DNA of 57,411 bases from an uncultured Parvularculaceae bacterium (GTDB taxonomy: Bacteria; Pseudomonadota; Alphaproteobacteria; Caulobacterales; Parvularculaceae): assembly GCA_938015425.1 (NCBI GenBank), contig CALLPQ010000022.1, positions 1-57,411 of the forward strand, given 5' to 3'. Shown here one piece after another: positions 8,216 to 17,008 of the stretch; within the stretch, counting starts at the first letter, position 1, and each line of letters opens with the position of its first letter. The notes beneath the pieces are model-generated. The model searched no databases and had not been told where the DNA came from. It saw only the letters and a list, made by a program, of their open reading frames with translations. A program made the translations under genes and the position numbers.

Positions 8216-9105
8216 GACAAACGCCCCTCCTTGGCCGTCCGGCCCGCCCGAACAAAGCCTTGAACCATGCCGCTAACCCCTGCAATAGCAAAATCCGGTT
8301 TACTTAAGGAGACGCGCATAGCCAATGGGTCATCACGGCGCAACCGTTTGGAAAGCCGCTCCGCCAAATTTATAATCACGGCAGATTCCATGGCTAAATG
8401 CTTACTGTTCAAGGCATAGGGTAGCTTTCGAACATCATCCATTAACCCATCGCATCCATCCAGCATACGGTCCATAACCAAACGCATAGCAGGGGTTAAG
8501 GCGGGTTTCCTTATATCTTCAATCGTGCCGCCCGCTTCATCCATCCAGCGGGAGGGGATATAACACCGATCAATTTCCGCCAGATCATCGCCGAAATCTT
8601 GTAAGTGATTTAAGATTTGCAAAACCGTGCACAAAGCATCCGAATATGGATAGCCCGCCGCATCTTCCCCATGCAGGTCCAGCAAATAACGTCCAACGGG
8701 GTTCGCTGAATTTTCGCAATACCCTAATAGCTCTTCCCAACTTGCATAACGCGATTTTTCTGCGTCTTGGACAAAAGCCTTTATTAAATCACTCCCGTGA
8801 CGGGTGGGCACATTGGTTTCAAGCATGCTGGTGCGTAACTGCGCCGCTTTTTCATATCCTGAACAGTTTTGTTCATCCCCCTCCAACACCGCTTTAAACA
8901 TCAGTAGGCGGTTTATTTTCTCTTGAGAGCTCAAATCCGGATTATCGGCCACATCGTCAATCGCACGCGCAAAGTCATAATAGCGCATCACATGGGGGCG
9001 CAACGCCTTTGGCAACAAAAAGGAACCAACAGGAAAATTTTCATCTTTTGCCCCTTTCCCCGAAGGGGTTTCGGCAACAGACTCTATGATTATTTGATCG
9101 GTCAA
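8212..9105 (-). CDS. hpnC: Hydroxysqualene synthase HpnC
   Basis: Squalene/phytoene synthase family member that converts presqualene diphosphate to hydroxysqualene. It shows the family opening ENFPVGSFLLP with HVMRYYDFARAIDDVAD, and the second metal motif NHLQDFGDDLAEIDRCYIP. The frame is open back to a GTG at 9177, but no ribosome site precedes that codon. A TTG at 9105 with AAGG nine bases upstream is my preferred start. This is the first gene of the hpnC-D-E group, so its promoter should lie in the gap before lpdA. Confidence 0.9.
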   Translation of the reverse strand: MTDQIIIESVAETPSGKGAKDENFPVGSFLLPKALRPHVMRYYDFARAIDDVADNPDLSSQEKINRLLMFKAVLEGDEQNCSGYEKAAQLRTSMLETNVPTRHGSDLIKAFVQDAEKSRYASWEELLGYCENSANPVGRYLLDLHGEDAAGYPYSDALCTVLQILNHLQDFGDDLAEIDRCYIPSRWMDEAGGTIEDIRKPALTPAMRLVMDRMLDGCDGLMDDVRKLPYALNSKHLAMESAVIINLAERLSKRLRRDDPLAMRVSLSKPDFAIAGVSGMVQGFVRAGRTAKEGRLS

Positions 9106-9499
9106 TGGTGCAAACCTTAAATACGAATAATCATTTATATCTAACCTGTTATGCCCCAAAACCCAAGGGCAAACCACTCAAATATGACCCAAAACCCATA
9201 CCTATTCCACTGGTAATCTTTATAGTAACCCTCACCTCATCCCCAAGCCCGCATGATCAATTTACATAATCTCTCTTGCTTTGACGGCTACCTTATAGGG
9301 TGATTATCCAATAAATCATCGTTCCATGAAATTTATCATCGTGAATTGCTCACAATTGGTTTTATTCTTTTATATCTTGTCTATAGTTGCCAAAAATAGG
9401 ATGCATTTAACAAAAAGCTCGGCTACACCACCCAAAACAACGGCCCAAACCTTAAGTCCTTAAGTTAACCAGATCATACATAAAGATGGAGACTATCAA
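9106..9499. other. Divergent intergenic region between hpnC and lpdA
   Basis: About 390 bp, or 320 bp if the longer hpnC start is used. No gene is seen. It should carry the minus-strand promoter of the squalene genes and the plus-strand promoter of lpdA. A GGAG ribosome site lies about ten bases before the lpdA ATG. No strong dyad was noticed. Confidence 0.5.
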
Positions 9500-10915
9500 A
9501 TGGCAGAACACACACCAGATCTCGTTGTCATTGGCTCAGGACCCGGGGGCTATGTCGCCGCCATCCGTGCATCCCAACTGGGCATGAAAGTCGCAATTAT
9601 CGAGCGGGAAAGTCTTGGCGGGGTTTGTCTGAATTGGGGGTGTATTCCCACAAAGGCGCTCCTTCGCACCGCCGAGGTCTACACAAATATGAAACACGCA
9701 GAAGCCTTTGGCCTTAAGGCAGAAAAAATCAGCTTTGATATTGATGCGGTGATTAAACGCTCCCGCGGGGTCGCCAACCAGCTTTCTGGCGGTATCGCTT
9801 TCTTAATGAAGAAACATAAAATTCAAGTCATCAATGGTGAGGCAAGTCTGACCAAAGGAACCATTGCGCCAATCGTTCAGGTCAAAACAAAATCGGGGAC
9901 GGACACCGTCAAAGCAAAACATGTTATTCTCGCCACGGGGGCGCGGGCCCGCACCATTCCGGCGGCAGGATTAGAACCCGACGGCAAATTTATCTGGACC
10001 GCTAAAGAGGCGATGGTCCCTGATACGATGCCTAAATCATTATTGGTTATCGGCTCTGGCGCAATCGGCATTGAATTTGCCAGCTTCTATAATGCTCTGG
10101 GCGCAGATATCACCGTTGTGGAAATGGTTGATACCATTCTTCCGGCGGAAGATCCGGAGATTTCAAAGCTTGCAGAAAAATCTTTCAAAAAACAAGGCAT
10201 GACCATCAAAACCGGTGCCAGCGTTGAAAAAATCGAAAAAGGCATCAAGACTGTCAAAGCCACTATAAAATTAAAGAATGGCAAAACCGAAAATATTGAG
10301 GTTGAGCGCGTTGTCTTGGCCATCGGCATTGTGGGGAATGTTGAAAATTTAGGTCTTGAAACTGTAGGCGCTAAAATCGACCGGAGCCATATTGTCGTGA
10401 ATGAATGGTTAGAAACCGGCGTCAAAGGGCTGTACGCCATTGGTGATGTGGTGGGGGCCCCGTGGCTTGCCCACAAAGCTTCCCATGAGGGGGTTATTTG
10501 CGTTGAAAAAATTGCTGGCGAAAAGAATGTTCATCCTCTGAATACGGATCTTATTCCCGGGTGTACCTATTGCCATCCACAAATTGCCAGTGTTGGCCTG
10601 ACAGAAGAAAAAGCCAAAAAAGCGGGCTATAAAGTTAAAGTTGGGCGCTTCCCCTTTAGTGGTAATGGCAAGGCCATTGCCCTTGGAGAACCAGAAGGTT
10701 TGGTTAAAACCGTTTTTGATCAAAAGACCGGAGAACTCTTAGGGGCACATATGATCGGCGCCGAGGTAACCGAACTTATTCAAGGGTTTGGTTTGGCAAA
10801 AACCATGGAAGCCACGGAAGAGGATTTAATGCACACAATTTTCCCTCACCCCACTTTGTCGGAAATGATGCATGAAAGCGTTCTTGATGCGTACGGAAAG
10901 GTTCTCCATTCATAA
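9500..10915 (+). CDS. lpdA: Dihydrolipoyl dehydrogenase (E3)
   Basis: 471-residue flavoprotein that reoxidises dihydrolipoamide in 2-oxoacid dehydrogenase or glycine cleavage complexes. The FAD motif GSGPGG is at 12-17, the redox-active disulfide is C43/C48 (GGVCLNWGCIP), the NAD-binding motif VIGSGAIGIEF is in the middle, and the catalytic His/Glu are H450 and E455 (HPTLSE). No lipoyl domain is fused at the N-terminus. Unusually for an alphaproteobacterial E3, no E1 or E2 genes are adjacent; lipA lies 12 kb away. The complex it serves cannot be told from here. Confidence 0.96.
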   Translation: MAEHTPDLVVIGSGPGGYVAAIRASQLGMKVAIIERESLGGVCLNWGCIPTKALLRTAEVYTNMKHAEAFGLKAEKISFDIDAVIKRSRGVANQLSGGIAFLMKKHKIQVINGEASLTKGTIAPIVQVKTKSGTDTVKAKHVILATGARARTIPAAGLEPDGKFIWTAKEAMVPDTMPKSLLVIGSGAIGIEFASFYNALGADITVVEMVDTILPAEDPEISKLAEKSFKKQGMTIKTGASVEKIEKGIKTVKATIKLKNGKTENIEVERVVLAIGIVGNVENLGLETVGAKIDRSHIVVNEWLETGVKGLYAIGDVVGAPWLAHKASHEGVICVEKIAGEKNVHPLNTDLIPGCTYCHPQIASVGLTEEKAKKAGYKVKVGRFPFSGNGKAIALGEPEGLVKTVFDQKTGELLGAHMIGAEVTELIQGFGLAKTMEATEEDLMHTIFPHPTLSEMMHESVLDAYGKVLHS

Positions 10916-11369
10916 GCTGATTATCATAGGCTCCTATGAGACTTAACGGTTTACCCTAGTTTGTTCACTGGTAGTAAATCAGCGTTACGAACATCCCGAA
11001 TTAAGGGAAGACAATAACCAATCCATAAGAAGGTTTAGGATTATAACTTTTAAACCGGTACCTAATATTCAGCAATAAAGCCTTGATTTAACGATATAAA
11101 ATAACAAAACCTTACACGGTTTAATAACATAAAATGCTATTTTACACCGTCAAATTATGCGTTTTTATTAAAATAGCCATAAATCCATCGTTAGATGAAT
11201 TTATGGCCCCCAAATTACTTGCTTTTTTATTCATTAATGCCTAAATCAAAGATGTTAAGTAGTCTTTTACCGAATACTCCGACTCACTGCAGTTCGAAGA
11301 TTTCAAGAAAAGCGCGACTGCACCGAGACCACTGCATATTGCGAGTGGAATTTTACTAGGAGAAAACGG
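10916..11369. other. Long AT-rich leader/intergenic region before the cold-shock gene
   Basis: 454 bp without a gene. It holds a short dyad just after lpdA (TCATAGG/CCTATGA, 10924-10939) and a stronger hairpin at 11176-11207. Cold-shock genes often have long structured 5' leaders that act as thermosensors, so the second half is probably transcribed leader; this is inference. A good ribosome site (AGGAG) precedes the cspA ATG. Confidence 0.6.
11176..11207. other. Stem-loop in the lpdA-cspA region
   Basis: GCCATAAAT pairs with ATTTATGGC (9 bp), then after one mismatch CATC pairs with GATG around a GTTA loop. The next plus-strand bases are CCCC, with a T-rich run about 13 bases further on. It may be a lpdA terminator or a folded element of the cspA leader. 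Confidence 0.7.
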
Positions 11370-11576
11370 ATGGCTAACGGCACCGTAAAATGGTTTAACT
11401 CAACTAAAGGCTACGGCTTTATTCAACCTGATGATGGCGGCAAAGATGTGTTTGTACACATTTCTGCTGTACAGCAAGCTGGCCTCTCTGGCTTGGATGA
11501 TGACCAGAAAATTGCATATGAACTGGAAACAGGACGTGACGGCAAGCAATCTGCGGCCGAGCTTAAACTCGTTTAA
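11370..11576 (+). CDS. cspA: Cold-shock domain protein (CspA family)
   Basis: 68-residue single cold-shock domain, an OB-fold RNA/DNA chaperone. The RNP1 motif KGYGFI is at 13-18 and RNP2 VFVHI at 27-31. The length matches classic Csp proteins. It is preceded by a strong AGGAG site and a long structured leader, and followed by a good rho-independent terminator, so it is a one-gene unit. Which of the several usual paralogues it is cannot be said. Confidence 0.95.
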   Translation: MANGTVKWFNSTKGYGFIQPDDGGKDVFVHISAVQQAGLSGLDDDQKIAYELETGRDGKQSAAELKLV

Positions 11577-11612
11577 GTTAGATCTGGTGGTTTATACTGC
11601 CATATAGAATGT

Positions 11613-11650
11613 AGGCGGTACGGACAAAGTTCGGGCCGCCTTTTTCTTTT
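11613..11650 (+). terminator. Rho-independent terminator of the cold-shock gene
   Basis: AGGCGG (11613-11618) pairs with CCGCCT (11636-11641), followed by TTTTTCTTTT. It lies about 37 bp past the cspA stop on the plus strand. Confidence 0.85.
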
Positions 11651-11750
11651 GTTATAAAGTCAATAAATTAGCCTCAAATGAAAGCCCGGTATCCTTAAGC
11701 TCGAGCCACGGCTACCACCTCATATAAAATATAATAAAATAAGGACGACC

Positions 11751-12545
11751 ATGTTAATCGCTATTGATGTCGGAAACACAAATTCCGTATTTGCCCTTTA
11801 TAAAAACGATACCGCGATTGCACAGTGGCGTACCTCAACTTCTACACAAAGAACAGCCGACGAATATGCCGTTTGGTTATCTCAGTTGATGACCATGGAA
11901 GGGCTTAATATTAAAGATGTAGATGATTGCATTATCTCGACCGTGGTGCCGCAATCCCTTTTCCATTTACGAAACCTTGCCCGCCGCTATATTAAGGTTG
12001 ACCCCTTTGTTGTTACCTCATCCAGTGTTCCCGGCATTGAAGTGCGCATTCCCAAACCATCCGAAGCGGGAGCAGACCGATTAGTGAATGCGGTTGGGGC
12101 TTACAGCAAATATGGGGGACCATTAATAGTCATTGATAGTGGCACAGCCACCAATTTCGATATTGTTGGGGATGATGGTGGATTTGAGGGGGGTATCATC
12201 GCCCCCGGCATCAATTTATCCGTACAAGCCCTACATAATGCGGCGGCGTTATTACCGCGTATCGCCATCGAACGTCCCGAAAAAATTATCGGAAGAGACA
12301 CGGTGGGTGCTATGCAAACAGGTATTTTTTGGGGGTATGTTGATTTGATAGACGGATTAACCAGACGGGTAATCGAAGAATATGGAAAACCCATGAAAGT
12401 GATTGCCACTGGCGGTGTGTCCTCTTTGTTTGAAGGCGCGTTAAGCATGGTCGATCATTTTGATTCCGACCTGACCATTGAGGGACTTAAAGAAATCAAC
12501 AACCGATTAAAAAATCTGGATGCGAACACCGAGCGCTATGTATGA
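11751..12545 (+). CDS. coaX: Type III pantothenate kinase CoaX
   Basis: First step of coenzyme A synthesis. 264 residues of the ASKHA fold: N-terminal phosphate loop [21 protein letters not shown] near residue 105, then [10 protein letters not shown], and ATGGVSS near the end. A strong AAGGA site precedes the ATG. Its stop overlaps the rnj start by 4 bp, coupling the two. In many alphaproteobacteria birA and the nuo operon lie just upstream of coaX; here a cold-shock gene takes that place. Confidence 0.95.
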   Translation: MLIAIDVGNTNSVFALYKNDTAIAQWRTSTSTQRTADEYAVWLSQLMTMEGLNIKDVDDCIISTVVPQSLFHLRNLARRYIKVDPFVVTSSSVPGIEVRIPKPSEAGADRLVNAVGAYSKYGGPLIVIDSGTATNFDIVGDDGGFEGGIIAPGINLSVQALHNAAALLPRIAIERPEKIIGRDTVGAMQTGIFWGYVDLIDGLTRRVIEEYGKPMKVIATGGVSSLFEGALSMVDHFDSDLTIEGLKEINNRLKNLDANTERYV

Positions 12546-14209
12546 GTGAAGCAGAATTAGTATTTCTACCCCTTGGCGGTTCTGGCGAAATCGGCATGAA
12601 CATGAACCTTTATGGGTATGGGGGCGAACACGACAAAAAATGGCTCATTATTGATTGCGGGGTGATGTTTGGCGATTTACGCACTCCCGGGATTGATCTG
12701 ATCTGTCCAGATATCAGCTATATTGAAGACTATAAAGATGATGTGGTTGGTATGGTTGTCACCCACGGGCATGAAGACCATTTAGGCGCAGTTGCTTTAT
12801 TGGCACCCATTATTGGATGTCCGGTTTATGCAACCCCTTTTACCGCCGCATTATTACGCCGGAAATATGAAGAACGCGGCGCTGATTTTGGTGCTGTTAT
12901 TATTATCGAAATGGAGAGCCAATTTACTTTGGGTCCGTTTCAATTAGAAATGGTCACCCTAACCCATTCCATTCCCGAACCAAGCGGCGTGATTATTACT
13001 ACGCCTGCTGGCACCATCCTACATACGGGTGATTGGAAAATTGATACGGCCCCCACCCTTGGTCCCCATGTTGACAAAAACCGTTTAAAAGAACTCGGAG
13101 ATCAAGGATTGCTTGCCATGATTTGCGATTCAACGAATGTCTTCTCTAAAGGTGAATCCGGCTCTGAAACCATGGTGCGTGACAATTTAAAAACTGTTAT
13201 CGCCCGCCAAACAGGCCGCGTTGCCGTAACCACTTTTGCGTCTAATGTGGCCCGCCTGGTTTCTGTTTGTCAGGCAGCCATGGCAGCAGACAGATCAATC
13301 TGTCTTTTAGGTCGCTCCATGTTCAAGTTGATTGATGCCTCACGGGAAGCCGGTATTTTACCAGAGGGTATAAATTTCGTCAGCCCTGAAGAAGCCGGCT
13401 ATCTTCCCCGAGAACACGTTTTATATTTGTGCACGGGCTCTCAAGGGGAAGCTCGCGCCGCCCTCGCCCGCATCGCCAGAAATGATCATCGCGATCTGGT
13501 TTTGTCCAAAGGCGACACGGTCATTTTCTCTTCAAAGATCATTCCCGGAAATGAGCGTGATATTTTCACCCTTCATAATGATTTGGTGAATATGGGCGTT
13601 CATGTCATCACAGAAAAAGACGAAGATATTCATGTCTCTGGCCATCCGTGCAGGGATGAATTAGAAACAATGTATGAATGGGCCAGACCCAAAATGGCAA
13701 TTCCAGTCCATGGCGAAGCAAGGCACCTCGAAGAACATGCACACTTTGCCAAAACCCTTGGCGCCGAGCAAAGCCTTGCCCCAAGAAACGGAGATGTTAT
13801 CCGCATAGCCCCCGGCCCTTTAAAAAAGATCGACGAAGTGCCATCGGGAAAAATGTTTCTTGAAGGCGACTCTCTTGTGCCCATGGGGTCCATATCCGTA
13901 AAAGAGCGAAAAAAACTGAATTGGGCCGGCATCTGCGTTGTGTCTTTGACTTTTTTCAAAAATTCGACCCTTGCCAGCGATCCGGAAATCACCCTCTTTG
14001 GCACCTTGCACAAAAGTGACGATCATTTGGATATAGAAGATGAAACCATTGACGAAATCATTGCCTCAATAGAGGATATGTCTGCAAAAAAACGACTTGA
14101 TGATGATGCTGTCACCAATATCACAAAGCGCGCTATTCGCGATGTGATGAGCGATTTGTGGGGCAAGCGCCCGATCATTGCCGTTCAAATTCATAGGATT
14201 TCCGGATGA
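12542..14209 (+). CDS. rnj: Ribonuclease J (metallo-beta-lactamase/beta-CASP)
   Basis: 555-residue RNase J, a 5'-3' exo- and endoribonuclease of mRNA decay and rRNA maturation. The zinc motif HGHEDH is at 75-80; further metal ligands follow in THSIPEPSG and LHTGDWKID. The beta-CASP segment includes [13 protein letters not shown] and [10 protein letters not shown], and [11 protein letters not shown] is the late His motif. The start codon overlaps coaX by 4 bp and the stop overlaps the DUF1467 gene by 4 bp, so all three are coupled. Confidence 0.95.
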   Translation: MSEAELVFLPLGGSGEIGMNMNLYGYGGEHDKKWLIIDCGVMFGDLRTPGIDLICPDISYIEDYKDDVVGMVVTHGHEDHLGAVALLAPIIGCPVYATPFTAALLRRKYEERGADFGAVIIIEMESQFTLGPFQLEMVTLTHSIPEPSGVIITTPAGTILHTGDWKIDTAPTLGPHVDKNRLKELGDQGLLAMICDSTNVFSKGESGSETMVRDNLKTVIARQTGRVAVTTFASNVARLVSVCQAAMAADRSICLLGRSMFKLIDASREAGILPEGINFVSPEEAGYLPREHVLYLCTGSQGEARAALARIARNDHRDLVLSKGDTVIFSSKIIPGNERDIFTLHNDLVNMGVHVITEKDEDIHVSGHPCRDELETMYEWARPKMAIPVHGEARHLEEHAHFAKTLGAEQSLAPRNGDVIRIAPGPLKKIDEVPSGKMFLEGDSLVPMGSISVKERKKLNWAGICVVSLTFFKNSTLASDPEITLFGTLHKSDDHLDIEDETIDEIIASIEDMSAKKRLDDDAVTNITKRAIRDVMSDLWGKRPIIAVQIHRISG

Positions 14210-14451
14210 ACCCTGTTGGTATACTTATTATTTATATTCTCTGGTGGTGGCTTATCTTTTTTGCTGTGTTGCCTTTGGGGATCAAAGGACGATGGGAATC
14301 TCCAGATGACGGCGTCAAAGGGGCCGATCCGGGCGCTCCTGCTAATCCGGATTTAAAAAGGAAAGTAAAATTAACAAGCCTAATTGCTCTTGGCTTTACC
14401 GTGGTCACAATTATTATCATTGTCTCGGGCATTTTTAAGTATAGCGAATAA
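14206..14451 (+). CDS. DUF1467 family small membrane protein
   Basis: 81 residues with two predicted membrane helices (about 5-25 and 55-77) flanking a short polar loop, opening with ILWWWLIFFAVLPLG and ending in VVTIIIIVSGIFKY. This is the DUF1467 pattern typical of alphaproteobacteria, usually found between rnj and proS. The function is unknown. Here it follows rnj with a 4-bp overlap but proS and lolC do not follow, so the syntenic block is broken after this gene. Confidence 0.9.
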   Translation: MNPVGILIIYILWWWLIFFAVLPLGIKGRWESPDDGVKGADPGAPANPDLKRKVKLTSLIALGFTVVTIIIIVSGIFKYSE

Positions 14452-14868
14452 ATGCCAACACTTAATAACCACAAGCCATTAGCATTTGCTATAATCACTG
14501 AATGTAAGAACCTAAACGGAAAAGCGAGATAAGACATAAAAAGCTGTGGATCAGACGTCAGTTGCCCCAACCCGTTACACCTCAGGCTCTCACTTTAAAG
14601 AGTTAGAGCCGAAATCATGTGAAATTGCTGTAATGAATGTCTGATTTACAACCTGCTGAAGATGTTTAACGATCTTTGATTCAAGCTCTAAGCAATAGCC
14701 CTTGCCTTTCCCCTCAACGCGCTATAGCTATAGTGAACCAATTTAAAAATTCATTGACCCAATCGCCCAATCAAATTGCGGCGCAATGATGATGCTAATT
14801 TATCAATACGAATTTATTAAGCGGTAATACAATATTTAATATGTATACGACCTTATAAGAGGCCGCGC
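14452..14868. other. Intergenic region and probable mgtE leader
   Basis: 417 bp with no convincing gene. A stem-loop at 14585-14610 pairs GGCTCT with AGAGCC, plus four inner pairs. The stretch just before mgtE is AT-rich and probably contains its promoter. I looked for a magnesium riboswitch but could not recognise the conserved M-box core. Confidence 0.5.
14585..14610 (+). other. Stem-loop between DUF1467 and mgtE
   Basis: GGCTCT/AGAGCC outer stem with inner ACTTT/AGAGT pairing and a tiny AA loop. No T-run follows, so it is not an obvious terminator; it may be part of the mgtE leader. Confidence 0.5.
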
Positions 14869-16434
14869 ATGACGGGTGAAAACAACATTAAACCAGATAC
14901 TCCAGATAATAACGAGTTTCAAAAAGAGGCTGGGCAAACCCTTAAATCCGGACAACACCGTGACACGATGAAATCGACAACGGTGGATACAGCTTCCATG
15001 CGTGATCATGAAAATTCGGATACGATACAGTCAAAAGAAAATTATTTTGCGGATGATCAAACTCTGGCAACGGGCTTTTTTGACTCAATTATCGCCGGTC
15101 TTGAAAATGATGATGCAGAACAAATTAAAGCTTTGTTTGAAAAACTGCATCCAGCCGATCAAGCTGACTTACTCGGTCTTTGTAACGATGAACAACGGCT
15201 TTTGCTGATCAAGCTATTGGACGGCGAAATTAATTCTGCAACATTTGCCGAACTTGAAGATGATATTGTCACTGATGTGGTGGACGCGCTTTCCACCGAA
15301 GTGGTGGCCGAAGCTGTTTCTGAATTAGACACTGACGATGCGGTGTCTGTGTTGGAAGATGTGGACGAAGTCAAGCGCGCTGAAATTCTTGCTGAAGTGC
15401 CTGTCGCCGACCGGATCGCGGTTCGGGCGGCCTTGGACTTTAAAGAAGACAGCGCCGGACGCATGATGCAACGCGATGTCTTTGCCGTGCCTGCCTATTG
15501 GACGGTGGGCCAAATCATTGATCGCCTGCGTGAAGAAAGCGGCCTGCCGGAGCGGTTTTACGAAGTCTTTGTCATTGATCCCACATTCTCCCCCGTCGGC
15601 ACTGTTGCTTTATCGACCCTAATTAAATCCCCGCGTGACAGCATTATTAACACGCTGATGACGGAACCCTTAAGATCTATCCCCACTGCGATGGACCAAG
15701 AGGAGGTTGCTTATCTGTTCGAGCAATATAACTTAATATCCGCCGCCGTGATTGATGAAGATGAACGCCTTGTCGGCATGATCACCGTTGATGACGTTGT
15801 AGAAATCATTCACGAAGAAACCCATGAAGACATGTTGGCCCTCGCGGGGGTTGAGGCCGACACGGGGCTATCGGATACGGTTTTCGAAACAGTGCGCTCA
15901 CGCATATCGTGGCTTAGCATTAATCTATTTACGGCAATCCTCGCCTCTCTCATTATCTGGCCCTTTAGCGGCATCATCGCCGCCTTTGTGCCCCTCGCCG
16001 TGTTAATGCCAATCGTTGCATCCATGGGCGGAAATGCAGGTACACAAACGTTAACCGTTGCCGTGCGCTCCCTTGCTACGAAGGATATCACGGCTTCAAA
16101 CGCCAAAAGAATTATCCTTCGCGAGGCCCTTGTGGGGCTTAGCAACGGTTTCGTCTTTGCCCTGATTATGGGCATATTAGCTGGTGTGTGGTATTATTTT
16201 TCAATCGAACAAATCGCCAGCACAGCCGCATTGCTGGCAAGCGTTGTGGCCATTGCGATGATAATCAATCTTATGGCCGCCGGTCTTGCCGGTATTTTAA
16301 TTCCCATCGGTTTGCAACGCGCGGGATATGATCCCGCTGTTTCCTCCGCCGTGTTTGTCACAACGGTCACAGATATATTAGGGTTTCTCGTATTTTTAGG
16401 GCTGGCTAGCGTGGTCATGACCACCGTAATCTAA
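14869..16434 (+). CDS. mgtE: Magnesium transporter MgtE
   Basis: 521-residue Mg2+ channel/transporter of the inner membrane. After a ~65-residue polar N-terminal extension come the MgtE N-domain (helical repeats such as LHPADQADLLGLC), a pair of CBS domains (about 205-330, with LMTEPLRSIPTAMDQEE and VGMITVDDVV), and a C-terminal pore of about five helices (350-521) containing MPIVASMGGNAGTQT and FVTTVTDILGF. Cytosolic Mg2+ binding to the N and CBS domains closes the pore in known members. The polar extension is longer than usual and of unknown role. Confidence 0.95.
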   Translation: MTGENNIKPDTPDNNEFQKEAGQTLKSGQHRDTMKSTTVDTASMRDHENSDTIQSKENYFADDQTLATGFFDSIIAGLENDDAEQIKALFEKLHPADQADLLGLCNDEQRLLLIKLLDGEINSATFAELEDDIVTDVVDALSTEVVAEAVSELDTDDAVSVLEDVDEVKRAEILAEVPVADRIAVRAALDFKEDSAGRMMQRDVFAVPAYWTVGQIIDRLREESGLPERFYEVFVIDPTFSPVGTVALSTLIKSPRDSIINTLMTEPLRSIPTAMDQEEVAYLFEQYNLISAAVIDEDERLVGMITVDDVVEIIHEETHEDMLALAGVEADTGLSDTVFETVRSRISWLSINLFTAILASLIIWPFSGIIAAFVPLAVLMPIVASMGGNAGTQTLTVAVRSLATKDITASNAKRIILREALVGLSNGFVFALIMGILAGVWYYFSIEQIASTAALLASVVAIAMIINLMAAGLAGILIPIGLQRAGYDPAVSSAVFVTTVTDILGFLVFLGLASVVMTTVI

Positions 16435-16474
16435 ACGGCACGCCCCCTCGCTCTGTAAGGTTTTTTTCGCCCAT

Positions 16475-16738
16475 TTAGCCAAGCGCGGAGAGGTATAAAT
16501 CCAACAAGGCTTCTTGTTCCTGTCGTTCCGCCGCGTCCATTTTACGAAGGCGAATAATCGTCCTAAGGGTTTTCACGTCATAGCCTTCGCCTTTGGCTTC
16601 CGCAAAAACCTCTTTTATATCGCTGGCAATGGTGGCTTTTTCTTCTTCAAGGCGTTCAACCCGTTCAATGATAGACCGTAAGCGCTCAGCCGCCACCCCG
16701 CCTGTTTGCGCATCCACATTTGCTGATCCATCTGCCAT
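16475..16738 (-). CDS. gapR: GapR-family nucleoid-associated protein (DUF2312)
   Basis: 87 residues from the ATG at 16738, which has GGAG seven bases upstream; the longer frame to 16813 is a non-homologous extension. The sequence is a long coiled-coil followed by short helices ([16 protein letters not shown], then [15 protein letters not shown]), the GapR/DUF2312 pattern. In Caulobacter GapR binds overtwisted AT-rich DNA ahead of replication forks and aids topoisomerases. It faces mgtE tail to tail. Confidence 0.93.
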   Translation of the reverse strand: MADGSANVDAQTGGVAAERLRSIIERVERLEEEKATIASDIKEVFAEAKGEGYDVKTLRTIIRLRKMDAAERQEQEALLDLYLSALG

Positions 16739-17008
16739 TGATCGCTCCACAGAAATAATAGTTTCATCATTAATCGAAAAACTATTGCATAGCTTTTGGG
16801 GCTTTTCTGACAAGACGAAACCGCATCATGGGGAAAAGTAGCCTTGTTTAAAACTCTTCTCGAAGCTTCATTTTTAAATGAATTACACAACAAATCCTTT
16901 GCACTTTCCGGCGTTTTCCCATAAGAGACTATTTTAGCCAACAGAATCGAACTTAGCCTTTGCGCCCTGAAAACAGCGTCGCAATGGGTCTTTTTGCGCG
17001 AGTATTTT

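Noticed and set aside
10924-10939. Dyad TCATAGG/CCTATGA just after lpdA as terminator
   Set aside because: Only a 2-base loop and no T-run follows, so it is not called as a terminator.
14452-14868. Possible magnesium riboswitch (M-box) before mgtE
   Set aside because: A hairpin is present, but I could not find the conserved M-box core or a terminator-antiterminator pair.
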